A stretch of DNA of 14,642 bases from Kiritimatiellota bacterium (GTDB lineage Bacteria; Verrucomicrobiota; Kiritimatiellia; JAAZAB01). The stretch's first letter is position 1. The number at the start of each line of letters is the position of its first letter. The stretch spans positions 1 to 14,642 of the forward strand of contig VSJD01000267.1 of the NCBI GenBank assembly GCA_008636095.1, given 5' to 3'. The notes under the pieces were generated by a model. The model was not told the origin of the DNA, ran no database searches, and saw only the letters and a list, made by a program, of their open reading frames with translations. Position numbers and translations under genes: made by a program. Of the stretch, positions 6,604 to 14,343 are shown one piece after another.

Positions 6604-9600
6604 AAATCAGGAGGGAATATGAAAAAAACATGCATAATTGCCGGTATTCTGCTTTCAATAAATTTCTACTGCGGATTTTCAGTTTGTGGGGAACAGGCAC
6701 CAAACAAAGAAATAAAAAACGGAAAGATGCCGGAAGCATTGCCGTTGATTACGGCAAGTCCCTCGGGAAAACCTGTAATTGACGGGAAGCTGGATGACGC
6801 CTGCTGGCAAAATTCCGTTGAAATCTCAACCCTGCCGAACTGGACCGGCGCCAAACTCACCGAAGCCACGCTTTTTTTTATAACTTACGACAAGGAAAAC
6901 CTGTATATCGGCGCCGAGGTCCAGCAATCATATCTTGACCCGGTTTACAACCTGCTTGATAAAATAAAACCCTCCGCCGGCAAGCGCGATGACCCAGTTT
7001 TTTGCGATGATTCCATAGAGGTTTTCCTGATGCCCGGCGATTTTTATTATCAGCTGGTCATCAACATGGATGGAACCGTCTATGATGCGAAAGGGACGGG
7101 CCCGGAATGGAATTCATCCCTGAAAGCCGTTGCCGCGAAAAAAGCGAAAAGCTGGACGGTTGAAATCGCGATTCCGCTTTCCGATTTGGGCGTGAAAGAC
7201 CCGGAAGGGCAAACCTGGCGGGCTAATTTCTATCGCAACAACCCGGCCAAGAAAGAATCGGGTGCCTGGAGTCCTACGGAAAAATCTTTCCATACAACGG
7301 CGGCATTCGGGCGCGTGAATTTTTCGCCCCGCGCGCCGGTTATCCGGTGTAATAATATCAGTCTTAAATCCGGTTCCGCCGAGGTCGGACTTTCCGTCAT
7401 TACAAGGGAGGCTCTGAAAATTTCGGGCTCGTCGGATGAATTATCAATTGCCCCGGGAACCAATCAGAACGTCAATGTTCGCTTAAAGCCCGATAGCGAT
7501 GGAAACGGACAACTTGCTGTTCTGGCCGGCAAAAAGGAAATATTCCGCACCCCGCTGTTGTCAATAAAATCAAAGACATCTGAAATGCTGGCCGAGATAG
7601 CCTGCCCCGGAAATACAATTGAGATTTTTATCAACGGAAAATCGATTGCTTCGGGCAGGGATTCGGTCAAGGCACCGTTATTACTAGAAGATGATAAAAA
7701 CGCGGTGGCGTTGAAAATTTCGGGTGAAGCCGCTTCCATCCCCGCCGGGAAATTTACAATTGCCGGCATTTCGTTTTCCCTGGATGAATGGCTCTGTTCA
7801 GACAAGCAGGAAAGCAACTGGAATTCGGTTTCGTTTGATGATTCAAAATGGGATCTGTACAAAGGCGGAAAAGTTCAGACCGGCTTGTTTTTCAGGCATA
7901 CTTTAATAAAAAACCACACTCTTTTCGCTCCCCAGCTGGTAAACAACACGCTCTACGTTGCGAATAAAGCTCCGATGTGCACCGCGATCAGGATTGGTTC
8001 GCCGTTTGAAAAGCCGTTGGCGGATTATACCTGCCATCTTATTCTGCCGGAAGGATTGAACATCCCGCTTTATGATCCGGAGAACAGGGCTTGGTACAGT
8101 TACAAACATAAGCTGTCCCAAAACAGGAAAAACGGGACGAATGAATATACATTCCATTTTGAAAAACCGATGCCAAAACTGAAATATAATTTCGGAGGCC
8201 ACGTTATAGTTCTTATTATTTCTCCGGAATTTCCGGAAGAACAGGAAAAGAAAACACTAAAAGGGGTATGCTATATTTCAGGCCGGGGGATGCACGAAGT
8301 TCCCGGGGATTTTAATATCGCCGTGCTTCCATCTTTAAAAGGAATTCAGCCTGAAAATATCGGGATATCGGCATGGATCGGGTTTCGTGACAAGCGCAAC
8401 AGCACTGCTGAAACGGAAAGCATGTTTAAATCTTTCAAGTCAACGGGCTTTAATTGGCTTGGGATTGATTTTAGGGCAGGCCACGACGGCACAACATGCG
8501 CAAACGAATATAAAAAAATTAAGGACGTTGTTAAAAAGGCAAAGGAAACCAACCTCAAACCCATTTTGTCTCTTTACGGAAATCACAGCTCGTCGTTTTT
8601 TTCAGATATCGTAGCACAGCATCCCGAATATCAGCTCGTCAATAATGCCAACAAACCGCCGGCATGGCATAAGTCCATGTGCCCCGAAGCTTATATGTCT
8701 GCTCCGGAGATAAAGAAGCGGATCGAAGACATGGCTATGCTTCACGACCGGATAATATATGATCTGGAAGCAGGAATTAAATCTTCCTGCCTGTGTGAAA
8801 AATGCCGGGGCAATTTCGCCCGGGAATTTAAGCTCAACAAGACTCCTTCGGAAAAGGAAGTTTATGAAAAGTATAAGAATGAATTGACCCGGCACCAGGT
8901 GAACATAAATTTCAGGCTTTATAATTTTATGAGGGATACCGCGAAAAAAGCAAATCCTGATATAAAATGCGACGTGTACAGCGGCTACGCTAATAATCCC
9001 CCCGAAGTCTACGGTATGGATTGGACGCTTTATAGAGATATTGTTGATATGCCGTCGGCGGGATATAGCGAGTCTCCGGCCATAATTAAGGAAACGAGAA
9101 AATTAATCGGCAACCATCCGCTGTGTACCGGACTTATCCTTAACAGCAATCTGTATGAATATCAGTATGCCGATCAGAACATAAAGGCCAGGCTGTTCAG
9201 CCAGATGATTCAGGGCGGATATGGCGGCGTGATCCTGTGGTCCTGGGACGAACTGAACGGCATCGGCATGACCGCGGTTGCTGAATTCGCGCGCGGCATC
9301 GCAGCTTATGAGAGTTTTCTAAAAGAACAATACGAGATTCCAAACGATGGATTTGTTACGGGAACCGCTGAGGAAAACATACATGTTTATAAAAAGGGCA
9401 ACGAATATCTTTGTATTGTCCTGAACCCATCGCCCGAGGTGAAGGAAATAACGGTCAAAACGCCGCCCAGTATTCCGGATGCGGAAATTTATGATTTCTA
9501 TGCTGACCGAAAACATGGACAAAGCGGAGCATATAAAATCCGGGTGCCATCTTATGACGCGGCGCTCTTGCACATAAGCAAGCCGGGGATATTTGACTTC

Positions 9601-9641
9601 CTTTTTCTTCCGAAAAAACACAAATAATTCTTGCATATTAA
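6604..9641 (+). repeat. Direct repeat, copy B of the duplicated secreted-protein gene
   Basis: This is the counterpart of 71-3102 in the same orientation, starting at AAATCAGGAG and extending about a dozen bases past the stop codon to the single TTAA at 9638-9641. Similarity continues weakly through GGCT and ATA just after that TTAA. The other copy is interrupted at this point by the miniature element. Confidence 0.85.
6619..9627 (+). CDS. Secreted protein with CBM9-like domain and glycosidase-like TIM barrel (paralog B)
   Basis: The start is ATG 6619, three bases after a strong AGGAGGG (6609-6615). The frame stays open upstream to 6577, but those 14 codons precede the ribosome binding site and have no match in paralog A. 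The protein has 1002 residues with the same order as paralog A: signal peptide, CBM9-like domain, beta sandwiches, TIM barrel with DLEAG and CLCEKC, and a C-terminal beta domain. It is two residues longer because of the patch after ENIGI, where AWIGFRDKRNSTAETE replaces TWAEGRRISHAETE. A second change is GVHFYSWEE to GVILWSWDE, near the presumed end of the barrel. These patches may line the active site, so specificity may differ. It ends the LacI-controlled operon and probably supplies its substrate from outside the cell. Confidence 0.87.
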   Translation: MKKTCIIAGILLSINFYCGFSVCGEQAPNKEIKNGKMPEALPLITASPSGKPVIDGKLDDACWQNSVEISTLPNWTGAKLTEATLFFITYDKENLYIGAEVQQSYLDPVYNLLDKIKPSAGKRDDPVFCDDSIEVFLMPGDFYYQLVINMDGTVYDAKGTGPEWNSSLKAVAAKKAKSWTVEIAIPLSDLGVKDPEGQTWRANFYRNNPAKKESGAWSPTEKSFHTTAAFGRVNFSPRAPVIRCNNISLKSGSAEVGLSVITREALKISGSSDELSIAPGTNQNVNVRLKPDSDGNGQLAVLAGKKEIFRTPLLSIKSKTSEMLAEIACPGNTIEIFINGKSIASGRDSVKAPLLLEDDKNAVALKISGEAASIPAGKFTIAGISFSLDEWLCSDKQESNWNSVSFDDSKWDLYKGGKVQTGLFFRHTLIKNHTLFAPQLVNNTLYVANKAPMCTAIRIGSPFEKPLADYTCHLILPEGLNIPLYDPENRAWYSYKHKLSQNRKNGTNEYTFHFEKPMPKLKYNFGGHVIVLIISPEFPEEQEKKTLKGVCYISGRGMHEVPGDFNIAVLPSLKGIQPENIGISAWIGFRDKRNSTAETESMFKSFKSTGFNWLGIDFRAGHDGTTCANEYKKIKDVVKKAKETNLKPILSLYGNHSSSFFSDIVAQHPEYQLVNNANKPPAWHKSMCPEAYMSAPEIKKRIEDMAMLHDRIIYDLEAGIKSSCLCEKCRGNFAREFKLNKTPSEKEVYEKYKNELTRHQVNINFRLYNFMRDTAKKANPDIKCDVYSGYANNPPEVYGMDWTLYRDIVDMPSAGYSESPAIIKETRKLIGNHPLCTGLILNSNLYEYQYADQNIKARLFSQMIQGGYGGVILWSWDELNGIGMTAVAEFARGIAAYESFLKEQYEIPNDGFVTGTAEENIHVYKKGNEYLCIVLNPSPEVKEITVKTPPSIPDAEIYDFYADRKHGQSGAYKIRVPSYDAALLHISKPGIFDFLFLPKKHK

Positions 9642-9661
9642 CGGCTTCATAATTGCAAGAA
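9628..9661. terminator. Hairpin between convergent genes, possible terminator
   Basis: TTCTTGCA (9628-9635) plus ATTA (9637-9640) pairs with TAAT (9650-9653) plus TGCAAGAA (9654-9661). That makes a 12-pair stem with one bulged T and a nine-base loop. It lies between the plus-strand gene ending at 9627 and the minus-strand gene ending at 9667. Neither side has a strong T-run directly after the stem: the minus-strand transcript continues AATTATTTG and the plus-strand one AAAAAAG. It is plausibly a weak two-way terminator or a 3'-end stabiliser. Confidence 0.4.
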
Positions 9662-9666
9662 AAAAG

Positions 9667-10557
9667 TCAGTTGAATTCAACCGGAACGGCACATTGCCTG
9701 GCAACTATTTGTTTGAAATATTCCATGGACGCTTTGTCTGGAATTTTATTCGACATCAATGAAGCGGAACGCCCGATGCGTATCAATTTTTCATTGCCCA
9801 GCGGGTGATACGGCATCAAATTGACGCATTGAAGATTGATCAGCTTTTCCGCTATTTTTGCTATGCCGTCGGCATGATCATTACGTTGATTCAGATCGGG
9901 GATGATCGGACAGCGTAACATTATTTTTGCGCCGGATGTATCCAGTTTTTGCAGATTGTCGAGAATCGGCGTCAGTGGCACACCTGTATATTTAAGATGG
10001 CGTTCCGGATCGGTTTCCTTGAGATCGAAAAGGAAGATGTCAACCAATGCTAATGTCTTTTCTAATGATTCCCATGCGCAAAACCCGCATGTATCAAGAC
10101 AGTTGTGCAATCCGCAGGATTTAGATTTGCGAAGCAATGCGGTTGTGAATACAGGCTGAAACATCGGTTCTCCGCCTGAAATGGTCAATCCGCCACCTGA
10201 GTTGTCGTAAAAAATCTTATCTTTCATAACTTCCATTATTATCTCATCCACGCTCATGGATTTGCCGATCAGCTCGCGGGCCCCGGCGTAGCATGTCTCC
10301 ACGCATTTTCCGCAGCGGACACAGCACGAACGATCAAAAATCCCATCATGGACGGCATGGGAAGTGCAAGCCATTGTGCACTTGCCGCATCCGATGCATT
10401 TCTCCGGAACGAACGATATTTCCGGCTTGGCCTCCTGCGATTCCGGATTGTGGCACCAAAAACATCGCAGCGGACAGCCCTTTAAAAACACCGCCGTACG
10501 GATGCCAGGGCCATCGTGAATCGCAAATTTCTCGATGTCGAATACCAGGCCGTTCAT
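9667..10557 (-). CDS. Glycyl radical enzyme activase (radical SAM)
   Basis: This 296-residue enzyme would use S-adenosylmethionine and a [4Fe-4S] cluster to abstract a hydrogen from the radical glycine of the enzyme encoded next to it. The radical SAM motif is CPLRCFWC (Cys28, Cys32, Cys35), preceded by the activase signature IHDGPGIRT. A ferredoxin-like insert carries two more four-cysteine sets: Cys54/57/60/64 and Cys79/82/85/89. SGGEP, the SAM-contact motif, follows. This is the architecture of activases of the glycerol/diol dehydratase and decarboxylase class, not of the shorter PflA that lacks the insert. The ATG at 10557 overlaps the stop of the upstream gene by four bases (ATGA), which implies translational coupling. 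An in-frame extension to 10641 lies wholly inside that gene and is unlikely. Confidence 0.95.
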   Translation of the reverse strand: MNGLVFDIEKFAIHDGPGIRTAVFLKGCPLRCFWCHNPESQEAKPEISFVPEKCIGCGKCTMACTSHAVHDGIFDRSCCVRCGKCVETCYAGARELIGKSMSVDEIIMEVMKDKIFYDNSGGGLTISGGEPMFQPVFTTALLRKSKSCGLHNCLDTCGFCAWESLEKTLALVDIFLFDLKETDPERHLKYTGVPLTPILDNLQKLDTSGAKIMLRCPIIPDLNQRNDHADGIAKIAEKLINLQCVNLMPYHPLGNEKLIRIGRSASLMSNKIPDKASMEYFKQIVARQCAVPVEFN

Positions 10558-13298
10558 GATGTCTTCCCGTAGATGTTGCGACTGATGAATTCGTCCTGCC
10601 ATTCGGGCGATAAAGCCACGAACTTGGCCGAGAAACCGCAAACCCTGACAACCAGATCCTGGTGCTTTTCAGGATGCTTGCGTGCGTCAAGCAACTCCGC
10701 CTTGCTGACGCAATTGAGCTGGAGCAGTTGGAGTTTCGCGTCTGCAAACGCACGCTCGAACTGGGCAAGCAGATGTGGACTGACTCCGTTACCAGGCAAG
10801 ATGATGTTCAAAAGTGAATTGCCGGCGCATTTCGTCAGGTCGAGCGCCGCAACGCTGTTGATTGTGGAAGTGATATCGTTGATGCGTCGGACTCGCGATG
10901 GGGTTATGCCGTGCGCGAGCACATCCCCGGTATGACGCCCATCCGGCGTGGCTAACATTTTCTCACCCCAGAACTTGAACTCGCGATAGACCCAATAGCC
11001 AAGGTCGAAGGTTCCACCGCGTTCATTCACCAGATCTCTGGTGTGTTCGTAGAGATCGTCATGAAACCGCCGCGCCAGTGCGTTGGACTCTGGGGTGTTG
11101 TCGCCGAAATGTGGCATAGACAAGACTTCGGCCCAGAGGGGTTCATATCCTTTCCAGTTGGCCCTGACTGCCGCCAGAAGCTCCGTAAGAGTATGGTGTT
11201 TTGTCTCGAAGCAGAGCTTGCGAATCACCAGCAGTGAATCGATGATATTGGCAAAGCCAAACATTGGGAGTGCATGCGGATTGTAGCGTCCGCCGCCTGC
11301 CGTGAAATCCTTGCGTTTCTCCAGGCAGTCCGACATGCAGGCTGAGAAAAATGGCGATGGGTTGACTTTAGGCCAAACAACACCGTTGCGCCCTTTCATC
11401 GCGCACATCTGCCGAACAACCTTGATGATGTTACCGAACAACCGCTGATAGACCTCTTCGAAGTTTTCCGCTTCGTCAAGTTTATCGCAGATGATGTCAA
11501 CCTTTAACATCTCAGGGCAATCGTGGATCGACGCTTCCAGAATGCGCATCAGGCTGAAATAGTCGCCCGTGGCCATGTTCTCATAGCTTTCAAGGACGAC
11601 ATCCCAACATCCTGAACACACATAGTTGCGGGCATTCTCCAGTCGTTTGCCTGCCCGGACTTGCGCGGGAATCACACAGTCGTCGTTTACAAGGTTGATT
11701 ACGCTGCGTCCGCTGAGGATATCACAATTTATCATTTCGAGATATTCAGGGGTTGTATCCTTCCCGAAACGGCAATGCAGTTTGGGATAGATCAATTTCA
11801 GTTCGTGATGGGCTTTCAGGAACATGCGCGTGATGTCATTGAACACTTCATTGCCGTGTTCATCGCAACCGCCAAGCGTGAAGGTTATTTCCAACTCGTG
11901 GGCAGCGATGCCGCCGCCACCCGCCACTACTTGCTTGTCCTTGTCGTATAGGCAATCGGCTGGGAGCAGGAAGCGGCAGATGAGATCGTAGGCCTCTTCC
12001 TTGGTCAAGCACCCACTTCCGATGTCTTGGCGGTAAAGCTCTGACAGCATCATGTCGGGACGTCCCAGGGAATTCGTCGCGAGCCCCTCAATTGAACCGC
12101 AGACTTCGCGCAGGAACCACAGTGTGTTCAAGCCTTCATAAAAAGTTTCCGGTTTGTGCCACGGCACTTTGCGGGCGCTTTGCGCAATCATCCCCAGAAA
12201 ACGCTGTTGTGTTTCATCAGTGGTGTCTTTCAGCAACTTCTCGGCGGCATCCGCAAATCTCCCGGCAATTGCCTTAACCGCAAGCAGTCCGCGCATTGCA
12301 CATTCAATGAACTCGGATTCATCCTTGGAAGTGCACAGTTTCAAGGCCGCTTCCGCCTGCGCATAGATATTTTCCAATCCGTTTTTCAGGACATTGGAGA
12401 ACGAGGGACAATGGTGCATCAGATCCACATAAGGGCCGCAGCAAAGGAAAACTCTCTGATTTATCCGCTCCATGAAAAGATCGTAGTCTTCCGGATTGAA
12501 ATCGCGAAAGAGATGATAGTTGCGATTGAGAAGCCAGCGGCCGGGGCTGCGTACGTTCCAGCCGCCATTCGTCCCCATCTCGAAATAGAAGGGAGAGTCC
12601 TTGAAGACGACCGGGCGGAAGCTATCAGCGAACACCTCATATTGGGCGGCCTTCAACTGCATGGCATTGAGACCGGGATGCTCAATGTCGTATTTGTCCA
12701 TCAGATCCCAGAATGGTTGCGACACCGTTTCGAGTTTGTGCTCGATGGCGTATTTCCAGTCTCCAGCCAGGGAAAGATGCTTGCCGGACTCGTTGTCCGC
12801 CGGGGAGACGAACATATTGTCCACCGGTCCAATCATGCCGCCGGCATAGGCGAAGGAGTATGCGCGCACGGCAATCACATTGCGTCCGGACTTCACCAGG
12901 CGGCCCGGGACAACATAGCTCCGGGGCAAGTCCCAAACGCTCCGGTCAAAGCCTTTGCCGGTGGAGCCGACCTGCTCGCCGTTGAAATAGGTGATGTCGG
13001 TCTTGTCAACTGCGCCGATACGGAGGGTCAAGTCTTTGCCAGCCCAATTTTTCGGGACATCGACATTCTTGCGGAACCAGAAAACGCCGCTGAACCGCAT
13101 GCCCTTGGAAGTCCAGCTTCCTGGCAGGCTCATAGTCTCCCAGCGGGAGTCGTCGAAGGATTCCGAGGCCCAGCCTTTGTCCAACGCACCGTTGCCAGGG
13201 TCGGCTGAAAATTGAATCTTCTCCTCTTCTTCTTTTTGGGAATAAAAAGCCCTCAACTCTTTTCTCAATTTTTCAATGCTCATTGTCAATATTTCCAT
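10554..13298 (-). CDS. Glycyl radical enzyme with N-terminal carbohydrate-binding jelly roll
   Basis: The 914-residue protein joins two parts. Residues ~38-180 form a galactose-binding-like sandwich: FDDSRWETMSLPGSW, then FRKNVDVPKNWAGKDLTLRI, YFNGEQVG, NVIAVRAYS and LAGDWKY. This is the pattern seen in GH2 N-domains and the inserted domain of sialate O-acetylesterases. From ~200 on it is a glycyl radical enzyme: SPFYFEMGTNGG, LGGCDEHGNEVFND (475-488), NDDCVIP (538-544), the thiyl-forming Cys564 in GCWD and radical Gly888 in RVCGFSAKF. Most family members end their active site in GCxE; here the acid is Asp566. That and the length set it apart from pyruvate formate-lyase, whose pair of adjacent cysteines is missing. 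The reaction is unknown; a dehydration or C-X lysis of a sugar-like substrate is inference. ATG 13298 has no clear ribosome binding site; ATG 13283, ten bases after GGAA, is an alternative. Confidence 0.93.
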   Translation of the reverse strand: MEILTMSIEKLRKELRAFYSQKEEEEKIQFSADPGNGALDKGWASESFDDSRWETMSLPGSWTSKGMRFSGVFWFRKNVDVPKNWAGKDLTLRIGAVDKTDITYFNGEQVGSTGKGFDRSVWDLPRSYVVPGRLVKSGRNVIAVRAYSFAYAGGMIGPVDNMFVSPADNESGKHLSLAGDWKYAIEHKLETVSQPFWDLMDKYDIEHPGLNAMQLKAAQYEVFADSFRPVVFKDSPFYFEMGTNGGWNVRSPGRWLLNRNYHLFRDFNPEDYDLFMERINQRVFLCCGPYVDLMHHCPSFSNVLKNGLENIYAQAEAALKLCTSKDESEFIECAMRGLLAVKAIAGRFADAAEKLLKDTTDETQQRFLGMIAQSARKVPWHKPETFYEGLNTLWFLREVCGSIEGLATNSLGRPDMMLSELYRQDIGSGCLTKEEAYDLICRFLLPADCLYDKDKQVVAGGGGIAAHELEITFTLGGCDEHGNEVFNDITRMFLKAHHELKLIYPKLHCRFGKDTTPEYLEMINCDILSGRSVINLVNDDCVIPAQVRAGKRLENARNYVCSGCWDVVLESYENMATGDYFSLMRILEASIHDCPEMLKVDIICDKLDEAENFEEVYQRLFGNIIKVVRQMCAMKGRNGVVWPKVNPSPFFSACMSDCLEKRKDFTAGGGRYNPHALPMFGFANIIDSLLVIRKLCFETKHHTLTELLAAVRANWKGYEPLWAEVLSMPHFGDNTPESNALARRFHDDLYEHTRDLVNERGGTFDLGYWVYREFKFWGEKMLATPDGRHTGDVLAHGITPSRVRRINDITSTINSVAALDLTKCAGNSLLNIILPGNGVSPHLLAQFERAFADAKLQLLQLNCVSKAELLDARKHPEKHQDLVVRVCGFSAKFVALSPEWQDEFISRNIYGKTS

Positions 13299-13428
13299 TT
13301 GTTATGTTATGTAAAACTGATTTTCAAACCCAAATAAAGCGGATAATTTCATCAAAAAATTGCCGGTCTTTTGAGTTTGCATATATTTTTTGTTTGTGTA
13401 TTTATACTACTTAAGGGACAGGTACGGA

Positions 13429-13455
13429 ATGCACAAATTTTAAAATTACATGCAC
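13429..13455. promoter_or_regulatory. Paired ATGCAC repeats around an AT palindrome before the araC-type gene
   Basis: ATGCAC occurs at 13429-13434 and again at 13450-13455, exactly 21 bases apart, about two helical turns. Between them is the perfect palindrome AATTTTAAAATT (13436-13447). Directly repeated half-sites one or two turns apart are what AraC-family proteins usually bind. The site lies just ahead of the araC-type start codon, so it could mediate autoregulation and control of the divergent glycyl radical operon. The rest of the 161-base intergenic region (13299-13459) is AT-rich. TATACT at 13403-13408 could be a -10, but its best -35 (TTGCAT, 13377-13382) is spaced too far away. Confidence 0.4.
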
Positions 13456-13459
13456 TTTT

Positions 13460-14284
13460 ATGCCTAATGGGAGCAAAACCTTGCTGCGGCAGCTTAATCC
13501 GTTTCTGGATTTGAGTTTCAGCAACGTTTCCATTGACAATTCTTATTACCGCGCCACCGCCGCCTGGCCAGTCAACATCTTAGCGCTGGGCATCAAAGAC
13601 GACGGGAAAGGCAAGGACTATTTTGAAAACAGCGCAGAGAATCAGCGCCTGCCATTTTTGGCAAACCATGTCTACTTCATCCCATGCGGCCTGAAAATTA
13701 GTTTTGAGGTGACTCCGGGGATCACCGCCATCTCGCTGCATTTCAACCTGACATTCTTCCATGGTATTGATATTTTTTCCGACGTCAAGCATTGCGAAAT
13801 GCGCCATGACCAGAAGCTTGTCGCCCGCTTTCACGCCATTTTGTCTGAGAATGATAATCTGAAGGCGATTTGCGCGCTGAAAATGGAAGTAATGCGGTTT
13901 TGCCTGTCAATTTGGCCGGGAAATTTGGAGCGGCTGACTCCCGTCATCCGGAAATACGAGCCGGTTTTCCGTTATGTGCGCGAGCATGGCGACGCAGAAT
14001 TTACTGTTGGTGGCTTGGCGAAGCTGGCCGGGCAGAGGCAAAATGTTTTTTCGCGGAACTTCAGCCGGGACATTGGCAAGTCGCCCAAAGAGTTCCTCCG
14101 GAACGACCTACTCAAAAAGATCGTTGCCCGTCTGCTTATACCTCAAATGAGCATTAAACAGACGGCCGCCGAACTGAATTTCAGCTCGGAATTTTACATG
14201 TCGCGCTTTTTCAAGAAACACACCGGACTTTCCCCGAGCGAATACCAGCGCAAATTCACCGCTAACACAGTTTGTGATCAATGA
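13460..14284 (+). CDS. AraC-family transcriptional regulator
   Basis: This 274-residue protein has an N-terminal ligand-sensing, cupin-like region of about 150 residues. Two helix-turn-helix units follow in residues ~181-268. The first spans FTVGGLAKLAGQRQNVFSRN; the second spans SIKQTAAELNFSSEFYMSRF and is followed by the family signature FKKHTGLSPSEYQ. It is transcribed divergently from the glycyl radical operon, the usual arrangement for a pathway-specific activator. The likely ligand is the substrate of that enzyme or a relative (inference). No Shine-Dalgarno sequence is seen before ATG 13460; the earlier ATG at 13450 is in another frame and stops after five codons. Confidence 0.92.
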   Translation: MPNGSKTLLRQLNPFLDLSFSNVSIDNSYYRATAAWPVNILALGIKDDGKGKDYFENSAENQRLPFLANHVYFIPCGLKISFEVTPGITAISLHFNLTFFHGIDIFSDVKHCEMRHDQKLVARFHAILSENDNLKAICALKMEVMRFCLSIWPGNLERLTPVIRKYEPVFRYVREHGDAEFTVGGLAKLAGQRQNVFSRNFSRDIGKSPKEFLRNDLLKKIVARLLIPQMSIKQTAAELNFSSEFYMSRFFKKHTGLSPSEYQRKFTANTVCDQ

Positions 14285-14306
14285 TCAGGGTCAAAATGAT
14301 CACAAA
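14271..14306. repeat. Inverted repeat with three TGATCA copies at the end of the araC-type gene
   Basis: TTTGTGATCA (14271-14280) and TGATCACAAA (14297-14306) form a perfect 10-base inverted repeat that overlaps the stop codon, with a 16-base loop. A third TGATCA (14282-14287) lies in the loop. No T-run follows on the plus strand, so terminator function is doubtful. It could be a protein-binding site or a 3'-end hairpin. Confidence 0.45.
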
Positions 14307-14343
14307 GCACAAACAAAGCATTTGGGTCACCCATTATCGCGCC

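Noticed and set aside
6577..6618. Longer start for paralog B at ATG 6577
   Set aside because: It would put 14 residues in front of the signal peptide, lies upstream of a perfect AGGAGGG site, and has no match in paralog A.
12156..13208. 350-residue open frame on the plus strand opposite the glycyl radical enzyme gene
   Set aside because: It is wholly antisense to a gene with unmistakable family motifs, and its translation has no recognisable domain. The long frame follows from the codon bias of the real gene.
13377..13408. TTGCAT and TATACT as a promoter for the araC-type gene
   Set aside because: The spacer is 20 bases, outside the usual 16-18 range, and no better -35 is present.
13411..13425. 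AAGGGACAGGTACGG string before the araC-type gene, similar to repeats sometimes seen near IS200-like elements
   Set aside because: It is a single short copy with no partner repeat or hairpin in the window, so it is too weak to call.
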